Source of the DNA: an uncultured Oscillospiraceae bacterium
GTDB lineage: Bacteria; Bacillota; Clostridia; Oscillospirales; Oscillospiraceae
Assembly: GCA_934623575.1 (NCBI GenBank)
Contig: CAKTVL010000001.1
Coordinates: forward strand, 110,576 to 174,575
DNA length: 64,000 nucleotides
Direction of reading: 5' to 3'
In this document: one piece after another, positions 42,699-50,067 of the stretch
Numbering within the stretch: the first letter of the stretch is position 1
How the letters are laid out: each line of letters begins with the position of its first letter
Notes under the pieces: model-generated
What the model saw: only the letters and a program-made list of their open reading frames with translations
Database searches by the model: none
What the model was told of the DNA's origin: nothing
Made by a program: the position numbers and the translations under genes

Positions 42699-43472
42699 AT
42701 GCGAAAGGTCAAGATCCTGCTGCTGCGGCGCTGGTACGTCACCGGGGGCGCGCTGCTGCTGGCCGCAGCGGCCATTTTCTACGCCGTCAACTACCCGGTG
42801 TCCGTCAGCGCGGCGGCCTCGGCGCGGCAGCTGCCCATCTACTCCGTGGAGCGGGAGCAGAAGGTGTGCGCCATCAGCTTCGACGCGGCCTGGGGCAACG
42901 AGGACACGCAGACGCTGATCGACATACTGGCGCAGTACAACGTGAAAACCACGTTTTTCGTGGTGGGCGACTGGGCGGAGAAGTACCCGGAGTCGGTGAA
43001 GGCGCTGCACGACGCGGGGCACGAGGTCATGAGCCATTCTGACCACCACGACCACTACAACAGCCTGTCCACCCAGCAGATCATCGACGACGTCACCGCC
43101 AGCAACACGCGCATCAGCGCCTCCACCGGCGTGACGCCCACGCTGATCCGCTGCCCCTACGGCGAGTACGACGACCACGTCATCGCCGCCATACGGTCCA
43201 TGGGCATGGAGCCGATACAGTGGGACGTGGACTCGCTGGACTGGAAGGACTATGACGCGGCCACCATCTATAAGCGGGTGACCTCCAAGGTGCAGCCGGG
43301 GAGCATCGTGCTGTTCCACAACGCCGCGCTGCACACGCCGGAGGCGCTGCCGGACATTCTGTCGTACCTCATCCGCGAGGGGTACACCGTGGTGCCCATC
43401 TCGCAGCTGATCCTGCCGGCGCCGTACACCATCGACCACACCGGACGGCAGTTTGCGGAAAAGGCCGGATAA
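42699..43472 (+). CDS. Polysaccharide deacetylase (PdaB-like CE4)
   Basis: A 257-aa membrane-anchored carbohydrate esterase family 4 protein. An N-terminal transmembrane anchor is at about residues 14-32. NodB motifs: FDAAWGNED (motif 1), HSDHH (motif 2, metal His), RCPYGEYD (motif 3), VDSLDWKD (motif 4), and LFHNAALHTPEAL (motif 5). Resembles the PdaB sporulation deacetylases, acting on peptidoglycan or cortex N-acetyl groups. GAAAGGGG is upstream of the ATG. Confidence 0.92.
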   Translation: MRKVKILLLRRWYVTGGALLLAAAAIFYAVNYPVSVSAAASARQLPIYSVEREQKVCAISFDAAWGNEDTQTLIDILAQYNVKTTFFVVGDWAEKYPESVKALHDAGHEVMSHSDHHDHYNSLSTQQIIDDVTASNTRISASTGVTPTLIRCPYGEYDDHVIAAIRSMGMEPIQWDVDSLDWKDYDAATIYKRVTSKVQPGSIVLFHNAALHTPEALPDILSYLIREGYTVVPISQLILPAPYTIDHTGRQFAEKAG

Positions 43473-43478
43473 GACGCG

Positions 43479-43506
43479 AAAAAGCACCCCCGAGGGGGTG
43501 CTTTCG
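43479..43506. terminator. Terminator deacetylase / aldolase
   Basis: AAAGCACCCCC / GGGGGTGCTTT stem with a 2-4-nt loop, between convergent genes. Confidence 0.8.
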
Positions 43507-43519
43507 CCGTCTGTGGGCG

Positions 43520-44287
43520 CTATTGGCGGGCGCTGCGCAGCTCCGCCTGCACACCGGAGATCAGCAGGGTGGTGTCCAGGCCCAGGGCCACGCCGTCGTA
43601 GCCCTGGGAAAAGCGTTCCGCCGCCGCGGCGCCGCTGCCCGCGAAAATCAGGCACGGCTTGCCCGCCTGGCGGCAGGCGTCGTGTATCTGCGCCAGCGCG
43701 GCGGTGAAGCGCGGGTCCTCAAAGGCGCCCGGCAGGCCCATGGAGATGGACAGGTCGAAGGGGCCAATGAAGACGCCGTCCACGCCGTCCATCGCGGCGA
43801 TGCGCCGGATGTCCGCCAGGGCCTCCGCCGTCTCGCACTGGGGGATCACCAGGGTCTCGCGGTTGAAATACGCCATGGTCTCCGACACGTCGCCCAGCGG
43901 GTCGGTGCCCCAGCCATCCTTGCGGCTGGGGCAGAAGCCGCGGCGGCCCAAGGGTGCGTATTTGGCGTAGTCCACCACCGCCTGCACGTCCTCCACGCTG
44001 CGCACGTCGGGGACGATGAGACCCTGCACACCCACGTCCAGCAGCTTCAGAATGGCCGGGCGGCTGATCTCCCGCACCCGGGCCAGGGGCGTGATGTCCC
44101 GGCGCTCTGCGGCGCGCACCAGCTCGGCGGTGGTCTCCGCCTCGATGGGGCTGTGCTCGTTGTCCAGGATGACGAAGTCCATCCCCGCGCAGCCCAGGCA
44201 CTCCACCACGGCGGCGCAGCCCGTGCCCACGAATGTGCCCAGGGGCTTCTCCCCCGCGGCCAGCTTTTGCTTCAAGCGATTTCCCAT
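43520..44287 (-). CDS. HpcH/HpaI class II aldolase
   Basis: A 255-aa pyruvate-type aldolase. Motifs: DFVILDNEHSPIE with the metal/catalytic region, PLARVREISRPAILKLLDVGVQGLIVPDVRS, then VIPQCETAEALADI and DGVFIGPFDLSISMGLPG (metal-binding acidic pair). It cleaves 2-keto-3-deoxy or 4-hydroxy-2-oxo acids to pyruvate and an aldehyde; the exact substrate is not determinable. AGGAGG precedes the ATG at 44287. It has its own promoter. Confidence 0.92.
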   Translation of the reverse strand: MGNRLKQKLAAGEKPLGTFVGTGCAAVVECLGCAGMDFVILDNEHSPIEAETTAELVRAAERRDITPLARVREISRPAILKLLDVGVQGLIVPDVRSVEDVQAVVDYAKYAPLGRRGFCPSRKDGWGTDPLGDVSETMAYFNRETLVIPQCETAEALADIRRIAAMDGVDGVFIGPFDLSISMGLPGAFEDPRFTAALAQIHDACRQAGKPCLIFAGSGAAAAERFSQGYDGVALGLDTTLLISGVQAELRSARQ

Positions 44288-44317
44288 AGTTGACCTCCTG
44301 CAGCATTGGTTTGGTAT

Positions 44318-44346
44318 AGTATAGCATAGGAGGATGGGTGGGGCAA
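44318..44346 (-). promoter_or_regulatory. Promoter of the aldolase gene
   Basis: TTGCCC, 17-nt spacer, TATACT, 30 nt upstream of the ATG. Confidence 0.7.
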
Positions 44347-44374
44347 TGGGCGGAATACACCCGTACATCCGCAC

Positions 44375-44406
44375 AAAAGGCACAGCGCTGACGCGCTGTG
44401 CCTTTT
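44375..44406. terminator. Terminator of the dockerin/toroid/DUF4430 operon
   Basis: AAAAGGCACAGCGC / GCGCTGTGCCTTTT perfect 14-bp stem with a 4-nt loop, just beyond the DUF4430 gene. Confidence 0.9.
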
Positions 44407-44428
44407 GCTATTCATTCTCACTTCCGCT

Positions 44429-45151
44429 TCAGCCGGTGAAGCCGCCGCCGATGTCGGCGCCGTAGTCGCAGGTGTAGCGCCAAGCCACCACGTCGCCGTT
44501 CTGCAGCGCGTAGCGGGAGCAGCCGTAGTTGGGATACCAGCCGTTGACGGCGTACATCCAGCCCGAGCCCTGCCCCACGTCGAACTCATACAGATTATGG
44601 ATGCCCTCGATATAGGCGCTGTTGTACATGGGCGTCCAGCTGGACTCCATGTGTATCTTATTGTCCTTACAGACCCGCTGCAGAACGTCATACACGCTCT
44701 CGCCCTCGCTGAAGGTCACGGCGGTGGCCGGCAGGATCACGCCGTCGGCAGGCACCAGGGGCTTCTTGCTCTCGTCGCAGAGATCCCAGTTGTCCAGAAT
44801 GGTCTCGCAGGAGATGGAGAAGGTGCAGGTATACGCCGTGCTGCTGTCCACCGTGGTGTCCTCCGGCTCCACCGGCTGGGGCTTGCCCTCCGGCACCGGA
44901 TCGGTGCCGTACTTATCCTGGCCGCCGGCAGCGGCGGTGCCCGAGCCGGTGCTGCCGCCTACCACGGCAGGGTCGTTGGGGTCCGCCGCAGTGGTCGTAT
45001 CGGTTTTTGCGTCGTCCCGCTGCTGCGTCTGTGCCCCCGGCGCGTCGGGCGTCGTATTCCGAGACAGCCCGCCGCCCACCAGCACCAGCGCCGCCACCAC
45101 GGCCGCCGCCAGCAGTGCGGCCACCAGCGTTTTCTTCCAATTTCTCTCCAT
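44429..45151 (-). CDS. Membrane-anchored DUF4430 (transcobalamin C-terminal-like) protein
   Basis: A 240-aa exported protein: N-terminal transmembrane anchor (about residues 9-29), a Thr/Asp/Gly-rich linker to about 100, then a DUF4430 domain: FSEGESVYDVLQRVCKDNKI followed by the signature GSGWMYAVNGWYPNYGCSRYALQNGDVVAWRYT. Pfam describes DUF4430 as transcobalamin-like C-terminal; in intrinsic factor and transcobalamin this beta domain covers the upper face of B12. It is the third gene behind a cobalamin riboswitch, 12 nt after a toroid-fragment gene, so a corrinoid-binding role is a reasonable inference. Confidence 0.88.
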   Translation of the reverse strand: MERNWKKTLVAALLAAAVVAALVLVGGGLSRNTTPDAPGAQTQQRDDAKTDTTTAADPNDPAVVGGSTGSGTAAAGGQDKYGTDPVPEGKPQPVEPEDTTVDSSTAYTCTFSISCETILDNWDLCDESKKPLVPADGVILPATAVTFSEGESVYDVLQRVCKDNKIHMESSWTPMYNSAYIEGIHNLYEFDVGQGSGWMYAVNGWYPNYGCSRYALQNGDVVAWRYTCDYGADIGGGFTG

Positions 45152-45163
45152 ACCGTCTCCGCC

Positions 45164-45730
45164 TTATTTCGCTTCGCGTTTTTTGCCGATCACCACCGCC
45201 GCGGCCACCGCGGAGAGCACCGCTGCGCTCACCCACAGGGGCATCCGGCTGTCGTCCGCGCAGTCCCGGCGCACGTTACTCATATTATACAGGCTGTTCT
45301 GCCCCCGCGCAAGTCTTTGATACGCCGTCATGGCGTATGCCGCCTGGTTGGTGGCCATGCCGTCCGTGCCGTTGTCCTTCTTCACATGGCGGAAAGCCCG
45401 CAGCGCGCTGTCGTAAAAGCCCAGCAGCGCGCCCACCGGCGCTTTTACCCCTTTTGCCGCCGCGTCCACGGCGGTGACGGTGCGGCTGTAGTAGTCGTCA
45501 AAGTACTTGCTGCCCTTTTCCAGATAGCCGCTGCGGGCCAGGCCCAGCCCCACCCACTCGTCCTGTCCGCCGGACGTATAGGCCGGCGCGGACAGCACCG
45601 CCATCTCCTGCGCCAGCGTGGCGCTGAGGACATCGTCCACCACGGTGGCCTTCTCGCCGTCGGCCCAGGCAAAGCTGCACAGGCTCAGCGCCATGACCAG
45701 CGCCAGCAGCAGGGACATCCATTTTTTCAT
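45164..45730 (-). CDS. Short secreted toroid-type (prenyltransferase-repeat) protein
   Basis: A 188-aa exported protein: signal peptide SLLLALVMALSLCSFAWA, then helical segments and a C-terminal membrane segment (LWVSAAVLSAVAAAVVIG) with KKREAK. GGQDEWVGLGLARSGYLEKGSKYFDDYYSR matches the first helices of the second toroid in the 3386-aa protein (SEWLVIALARSGRDVPDSYYDS). MATNQAAYAMTAYQRLARGQNSLYNMSNV matches its last helices (MATEQALCALTAYARLLDGKTALYDMTDV). The middle repeats are missing. Middle gene of the cobalamin-riboswitch operon. Confidence 0.8.
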   Translation of the reverse strand: MKKWMSLLLALVMALSLCSFAWADGEKATVVDDVLSATLAQEMAVLSAPAYTSGGQDEWVGLGLARSGYLEKGSKYFDDYYSRTVTAVDAAAKGVKAPVGALLGFYDSALRAFRHVKKDNGTDGMATNQAAYAMTAYQRLARGQNSLYNMSNVRRDCADDSRMPLWVSAAVLSAVAAAVVIGKKREAK

Positions 45731-45773
45731 CTGCTCTCCTCCTGTTCTGCTTTGATTCTCGCTCTCTCCCCGC

Positions 45774-46583
45774 TCATTGGGCCGGGAATGCGTTGATCAC
45801 GCCATTTGCATACCGTATCAGCAGCGCCACGTCGTCCATATCCACCCGGCCGCTGCCGTCCAGGTCCGCCGCGGCCAGCTGCACTTGGGCCAGCTGCCGC
45901 GTGCCGTTGTAATACGCCGCCAGCAGTTCTGCGTTGGCTATGCTGACCGCGCCGTCGTCGTTCATGTCGCCTGCGGGCGGCAGCACCGTGACCTGTATGT
46001 CAGGGTAGTCGCACACCACTGTGTAGTTCTTATATCGCTCCGGCAGCACCGGTGTAAAGGCATACGTTCCCGGCGCGCCGAACACCCGGTCCACGCGCCA
46101 CTCCGTGATGCCGGTCAGTATCTTGCATTTGCCGTCCACCGTAGCCCGCAGATAGTCCGGGAAGTCCTGCATCACCGTCTCCTGCGCCGTGCCGAAGTCA
46201 TAGCGCCGGACGGCGTCCTGCTCGTAGGTGGTCAGCTGCAGCACCGTGCCCTTGGCCGTGATCTCGCCGATGGTCCCGTCCTTTTCCCTGCCGTCAGCGT
46301 CGCAGACATGAATATCGTCGATGCTGCTGCCCCGGGTCTGGCTGGTGGCGCTGCAGAACAGATAGGTGGTGGACAGACCCGTGCGCCCGCCGGTCAGCAC
46401 CAGGGCGCTCATGCTCTCCGTGGTCCGGAAGGGAACATCGGAGGTGAACGCCCCGCCGCTGACGGACACCGCCAGCTCCGCCGTGTCCGTCTCCTCCGCC
46501 CACGCGGGCGCTATGCCCACGGCCAGCGCCGCTGCCAGCAGCAGCGCCGCCCACTTCAGCTTGTATTTCTCTCTCTTCTTCAC
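45774..46583 (-). CDS. Secreted dockerin-domain protein
   Basis: A 269-aa exported protein. Signal peptide WAALLLAAALAVGIAPAWA; a beta-rich unknown domain (about residues 30-195); and a C-terminal type I dockerin with two calcium loops, GDMNDDGAVSIANAELLAAY and ADLDGSGRVDMDDVALLIRYANG. A dockerin implies docking to a cohesin on a scaffold or cell surface; none is seen in the window. Start is GTG at 46583 with AAAGGAG upstream. First gene after the cobalamin riboswitch, so probably expressed at low B12. Confidence 0.87.
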   Translation of the reverse strand: MKKREKYKLKWAALLLAAALAVGIAPAWAEETDTAELAVSVSGGAFTSDVPFRTTESMSALVLTGGRTGLSTTYLFCSATSQTRGSSIDDIHVCDADGREKDGTIGEITAKGTVLQLTTYEQDAVRRYDFGTAQETVMQDFPDYLRATVDGKCKILTGITEWRVDRVFGAPGTYAFTPVLPERYKNYTVVCDYPDIQVTVLPPAGDMNDDGAVSIANAELLAAYYNGTRQLAQVQLAAADLDGSGRVDMDDVALLIRYANGVINAFPAQ

Positions 46584-46612
46584 CTGTGTGTCTCCTTTTT
46601 TGATAAAGAGGA

Positions 46613-46644
46613 GGGCGGGAGGGGGCGGCAACCCTCTCCCGCCC
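46613..46644 (-). promoter_or_regulatory. Second conserved leader hairpin, locus A
   Basis: GGGCGGGAG / CTCCCGCCC stem around a loop with GGTTGCCGCC, 30 nt before the GTG start. The sequence CCATA(A)GGGCGG and the hairpin recur in the leader of the 3386-aa protein gene (61359-61388). Confidence 0.6.
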
Positions 46645-46740
46645 TTATGGAAAGCAGACGTCCCGTCCCGGGCCGCCTCGGCTTTACAGAATAAGGGCCT
46701 TCTCCGTACGCGGCGTATCTGCGCCGGCCGGAAAGGCATA

Positions 46741-46774
46741 CAAAACGCCGCTTTTGCACAGCAAAAACGGCGTA
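46741..46774 (-). terminator. Riboswitch expression-platform terminator, locus A
   Basis: ACGCCGTTTTTGC / GCAAAAGCGGCGT stem with a 3-nt loop, followed by TTTTG on the minus strand, about 50 nt downstream of the aptamer and before the first gene. Confidence 0.8.
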
Positions 46775-46825
46775 CTTCTACCCTTCAGCATCACGGAGAG
46801 AACGCCCGCAGTGTTTCAGTTCTCA

Positions 46826-47044
46826 ACCGTGCAATTCTCCTGTCCTAACGCCGCGGGGCTTCGCCCCTCGTACACGGCCTACCTTCTCAGGACTCGCGCC
46901 CCAATGGCTGCTGTTCGCCGCGGCTCGCGCCGCTTTGGCCACTTCCTTGCGTCCACAGTGCCGTTCGCGGAGGGTGTCACCCATTTCTTTCAAAGCTGCC
47001 GCCTGACCGGGATCTCCCGGCCTTTACAGCGGCAGCCACACGAC
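46826..47044 (-). ncRNA. Cobalamin riboswitch, locus A
   Basis: Conserved core read on the minus strand: the P1 strand GTCGTGT at 47044-47038 pairs with GCACGGT at 46832-46826 (G-U pairs included). GGGTGACACCC, then the conserved GGCACTGTG (46954-46962), AGCCATTG (46902-46909), GAGAAGGTAGGC and the B12-box-like CAGGAGAA (46835-46842) follow in the order of known cobalamin aptamers. The same order and spacing recur in the second leader at 61559-61770. A terminator follows, so it should switch transcription off when cobalamin binds. Confidence 0.9.
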
Positions 47045-47093
47045 GTCACAGAACTATTTCTATTCACTTGTCCGTCAAGCGCCCGCCCCGGCC

Positions 47094-47121
47094 GATACAC
47101 CGTGGCGTCCTCTCCTGTCAA
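47094..47121 (-). promoter_or_regulatory. Promoter of the locus A cobalamin leader
   Basis: TTGACA, 16-nt spacer, TGTATC on the minus strand, about 45 nt upstream of the aptamer. Confidence 0.65.
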
Positions 47122-47188
47122 TAGTGCCTGTCGGAAAAAGGCGGCGGGCCTGCTTTTTCGTCGATTTGCCCCGATATGAAAAAAGCGC

Positions 47189-47236
47189 TTGACAAGTGAA
47201 CGGCCGTTTACTACACTGTAGTAAACGGTCGTTCAC
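47189..47236 (+). promoter_or_regulatory. TetR promoter overlapped by a 41-bp operator dyad
   Basis: TTGACA, 17-nt spacer, TACACT. From 47196 to 47236 two 19-bp arms (left GTGAACGGCCGTTTACTAC) are inverted with one mismatch around ACT. Each arm is itself a near-palindrome, as expected for two TetR dimers sitting on the promoter. Confidence 0.88.
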
Positions 47237-47254
47237 ATCACAGGAGGGCTATCC

Positions 47255-47875
47255 ATGACCAACACGAAGGAAAACATTCTCCGCACCGCGCTGCACCTCT
47301 TCGCCCGGGACGGCTACGAGGCCGTCTCCGTCAGCGCCATCGCCGGCGCCCTGGGCATGACCAAGGGCGCGCTGTACAAGCACTACCGCAGCAAGCGGGA
47401 CATCTTCGACAGCATCGTCGCCCGCATGTACGAGATCGACGCCCAGCGTTCCCGCCAGTACGCCGTGCCCGAGGACACCTACGACGCCGCCCCCGACGCC
47501 TACGACGCCGTGTCCTGGGACGCGCTGCGCAATTTCACCCTGGCCCAGTTCACCTTCTGGACCCAGGACGACTTCGCCTGCAGCTTCCGCCGCATGCTGA
47601 CGCTGGAGCAGTACCGCAGCGCCGAAATGTCCCAGCTGTACCTGGGCTGCCTGTCCGACGGCCCCGTGGCCTACACCGCGGACATCTTCCGCCGCATGAT
47701 GGCCGCCGGCACGCTGCGCCCCGGTGACCCCCGCCAGCTGGCCCTGTCCTGCTATGCGCCCATGCTCCTGCTGATAACCGTAGCTGACCACACCGGCGAC
47801 ACCGCCCGGCCGCTGGCGCAGCTGGAGGGCCATCTGGCCCTTTTCCGCCAGCAGTTCGTCATCGACGCCCCCTGA
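47255..47875 (+). CDS. TetR/AcrR family regulator
   Basis: A 206-aa TetR repressor: helix-turn-helix ILRTALHLFARDGYEAVSVSAIAGALGMTKGALYKHYRSKRDIF (residues 8-51) and a C-terminal ligand domain. GGAGGG is upstream of the ATG. The promoter is covered by a long dyad, so it almost certainly represses itself, and with it the methyltransferase gene 67 nt downstream on the same strand. Inducer unknown. Confidence 0.93.
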   Translation: MTNTKENILRTALHLFARDGYEAVSVSAIAGALGMTKGALYKHYRSKRDIFDSIVARMYEIDAQRSRQYAVPEDTYDAAPDAYDAVSWDALRNFTLAQFTFWTQDDFACSFRRMLTLEQYRSAEMSQLYLGCLSDGPVAYTADIFRRMMAAGTLRPGDPRQLALSCYAPMLLLITVADHTGDTARPLAQLEGHLALFRQQFVIDAP

Positions 47876-47942
47876 ACGCCGCACATTTCCACACACCACC
47901 ATCGCCGGGGCCCTGCGCCCCGCGCAGAAAAGGAGAATACAC

Positions 47943-48398
47943 ATGCGCTATCCCAAAAGCGAAGCCTACGACACCCCCGCCCTCCGCGCCAAAATCATGG
48001 GGCCCAACCCCATCAAGCTGGAGGAGGAGCTTCTTCTGGACCACCGCATCCCCGCCGGGGGCGTGGTCTGCGACCTGGGCAGCGGCCAGGGCCTGACCAG
48101 CGTCTTTCTGGCCAAGGAGTACGGCTTCACCGTCTACGCCGCCGACCTGTGGAGCGACCCGGCGGAGAACCAGGCCTTCTTCGACGTCATGGGCGTCCCC
48201 CGGGACCGCCTGATCCCCGTCAAGGCCGACGCCTCCGCCCTGCCCTTCGACCACGACTTCTTCGACGCCGTGGTCTCCACCGATTCCTACAACTACTTCG
48301 GCCGCGCCCCCCGCTATCTGGACGACAAGCTGCTGCCCTTCGTCAAGCCCGGCGGCTACGTCTACATCGCCATCGTCCTCCGCAAGCACCAGTCCTGA
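47943..48398 (+). CDS. SAM-dependent methyltransferase, internally deleted
   Basis: A 151-aa class I methyltransferase fragment. SAM-binding motif I is VVCDLGSGQGLTSVFLA (residues 42-58), motif II acidic residue follows in AADLW, then VKADASALPFDHDFFDAVVSTDSYNYFG and LLPFVKPGGYVYIAI. Full-length relatives run to about 250 residues; here the chain jumps from the YIAI strand directly to VLRKHQS, which looks like the family's last strand. AAAGGAG is upstream of the ATG. It probably retains SAM binding but lacks the C-terminal substrate half. Confidence 0.8.
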   Translation: MRYPKSEAYDTPALRAKIMGPNPIKLEEELLLDHRIPAGGVVCDLGSGQGLTSVFLAKEYGFTVYAADLWSDPAENQAFFDVMGVPRDRLIPVKADASALPFDHDFFDAVVSTDSYNYFGRAPRYLDDKLLPFVKPGGYVYIAIVLRKHQS

Positions 48399-48405
48399 CG
48401 GCATA

Positions 48406-48440
48406 ACAAAACCCCCGGAGCCTTTCGGCTCCGGGGGTCT
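48406..48440. terminator. Terminator methyltransferase / hsp20
   Basis: AAACCCCCGGAGCC / GGCTCCGGGGGTCT stem with a 5-nt loop, between convergent genes. Confidence 0.82.
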
Positions 48441-48457
48441 CGCTTCCTGTTACCGGG

Positions 48458-48898
48458 TCACTGGATGGAGATGCTGCTGCTCTTGGGCAGCTGCTTCTTC
48501 ACGTTCTTGGGCACCGAGATGGTCAGGATGCCATCCTCAAACCTGGCGCTGACGTCCTCCGGCTCCACCGCGTCGCCCACATAGAAGCTGCGGCTGCACG
48601 CACCGGCGTAGCGCTCCTGACGGATGTACTTGCCCTTCTTGTCCGTCTCGTCCTTGTCCAGACCCTTCACAGCCTGGATGGTCAGCACGCCGTCCTTCAA
48701 CTCCAGCGTCACCTCGTCCTTCTTGAAGCCGGGCAGATCCACGTCCAATTCATAGGTCTCCTCCGTCTCGCGGACATCGGTGCGCATCAGGTTCTTGGCG
48801 TGCTTGCCGTACAGCGGGTCACGGCCGCGGGGCATCATAGAAAACGGATCGCCAAAGAAATCATCAAACAAATTCTCACCAAAAATGCTGGGCAACAT
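48458..48898 (-). CDS. Hsp20/alpha-crystallin small heat-shock protein
   Basis: A 146-aa small heat-shock chaperone that holds unfolding proteins. The alpha-crystallin domain spans about residues 40-135: DVRETEETYELDVDLPGFKKDEVTLELKDGVLTI and the FEDGILTISVPK end strand. The N-terminal arm is short (LFDDFFGDPFS). It is expressed from a promoter with a CIRCE element, so HrcA control is expected, together with the GroE-type regulon. Confidence 0.95.
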   Translation of the reverse strand: MLPSIFGENLFDDFFGDPFSMMPRGRDPLYGKHAKNLMRTDVRETEETYELDVDLPGFKKDEVTLELKDGVLTIQAVKGLDKDETDKKGKYIRQERYAGACSRSFYVGDAVEPEDVSARFEDGILTISVPKNVKKQLPKSSSISIQ

Positions 48899-49034
48899 AC
48901 GTCATTCCTCCATTCGAGCTTTCCCTGCACGCCGTCACTTTTCAGCGCCGGATGCAGGCCGTTACCACTGATTTTGTATACTTTTTATCACCTTGCGGGG
49001 TTCTTTTCGATCCCCTCTCTCAAGGTTCGATTTT

Positions 49035-49076
49035 AGTATACCACCGATTTTAGCACTGTCAATAGGCGAGTGCTAA
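49035..49076 (-). promoter_or_regulatory. hsp20 promoter with CIRCE (HrcA) operator
   Basis: Promoter on the minus strand: TTGACA (49062-49057), 16-nt spacer, TATACT (49040-49035). CIRCE at 49050-49076: TTAGCACTG-9 nt-GAGTGCTAA, one mismatch from the consensus, overlapping the -35. Confidence 0.92.
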
Positions 49077-49132
49077 TGTTAACAAAAGTAGAAAAATTTG
49101 TTCACAAAATATGCGATTTTTGTTTTCTTCGG

Positions 49133-49161
49133 TTCACAAAATGTTACTTTTATGGTACACT
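49133..49161 (+). promoter_or_regulatory. Promoter of the purine nucleoside phosphorylase gene
   Basis: TTCACA, 17-nt spacer, TACACT. GTTCACAAAAT occurs twice (starting about 49100 and 49132), one copy over the -35, which suggests a regulator site. Confidence 0.6.
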
Positions 49162-49192
49162 GTATACATTCTCACACAGGAGGTCCCCCTCT

Positions 49193-50014
49193 ATGGAACT
49201 GTTTTACGACAAAGTCAGCGCCTCCGCCGACTACATCCGGGCGCGGCTGCCTGAGGCCCCCGCCGTGGGCATCATCCTGGGCAGCGGTCTCGGCTCACTG
49301 GTGGACGCCATGACGGACAAGACCGTCATCCCCTACGCGGACATCCCCCACTTCCCCCGCTCCACCGTGGCGGGCCACGCCGGCAATCTGGTGGTCGGGC
49401 GGCTGGGCAGCCATGTGACGGCGGCGCTGCAGGGCCGCTTTCACTACTACGAGGGCTTCACCATGAAGGAGGTCGCCTATCCGGTCTATGTGCTGGCCCT
49501 GCTGGGGGTAAGGACACTGATCGTCACCAACGCCTGCGGCGGCATCAACCGGGAATTCGCCCCCGGCGACCTGATGCTGCTGTCGGACCACATCAATATG
49601 CTGGGTGCCAACTCCCTGATCGGCCCCAACGACGAGCGCTTCGGCCCCCGCTTCCCGGACATGACCGAGGCTTACTCCCTCCGCCTGCTGCAGACGGCCC
49701 AACAGGCCGCCGCCCAGCTGGGCTTTTCCTGCCGGGAGGGCGTGTATGCCCTCTTCCCCGGCCCCTGCTACGAGACGGCGGCGGAGATCCGCGCCTATGC
49801 GCACCTGGGCGCCGACGCCATCGGCATGTCCACCGTGCCGGAGGTCATCGCCGCCAACTATCTGGGCATGGAGGTGCTGGGCATCGCCTGCATCACCAAC
49901 ATGGCCACCGGCATCGCCAGAGAGAAGCACTCCCACGAGGAGGTGCTGCGTATCGCCAACGAGAGCAGCCAGCGTTTGTGCGCCCTGACCCAGCGCGTGG
50001 TCGAGACGCTGTGA
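49193..50014 (+). CDS. punA: Purine nucleoside phosphorylase (family I, trimeric type)
   Basis: A 273-aa enzyme that phosphorolyses inosine/guanosine to base and ribose-1-phosphate. Motifs: GIILGSGLGSL, phosphate-binding GHAGN, GRFHYYEG, TNACGGINREF, the base-site glutamate in FPGPCYETAAEIRAY, GMSTVPEVIAA, and ITNMATGI. AGGAGG lies ahead of the ATG at 49193; the frame also extends upstream to 49070, but over the promoter. The symbol follows the Bacillus orthologue. Confidence 0.95.
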   Translation: MELFYDKVSASADYIRARLPEAPAVGIILGSGLGSLVDAMTDKTVIPYADIPHFPRSTVAGHAGNLVVGRLGSHVTAALQGRFHYYEGFTMKEVAYPVYVLALLGVRTLIVTNACGGINREFAPGDLMLLSDHINMLGANSLIGPNDERFGPRFPDMTEAYSLRLLQTAQQAAAQLGFSCREGVYALFPGPCYETAAEIRAYAHLGADAIGMSTVPEVIAANYLGMEVLGIACITNMATGIAREKHSHEEVLRIANESSQRLCALTQRVVETL

Positions 50015-50067
50015 CCGCCCGCCCCCTCGCTTTTATCGTCAAAAGCCGCCGGCCCCTTTGACCGCGG

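Noticed and set aside
46826..47044. c-di-GMP-I riboswitch, suggested by GACGCAAGG and GGTAGG
   Set aside because: The full set and order of conserved blocks, including GGCACTGTG, AGCCATTG and the B12-box-like CAGGAGAA closed by P1, fits cobalamin aptamers and not the smaller GEMM fold.
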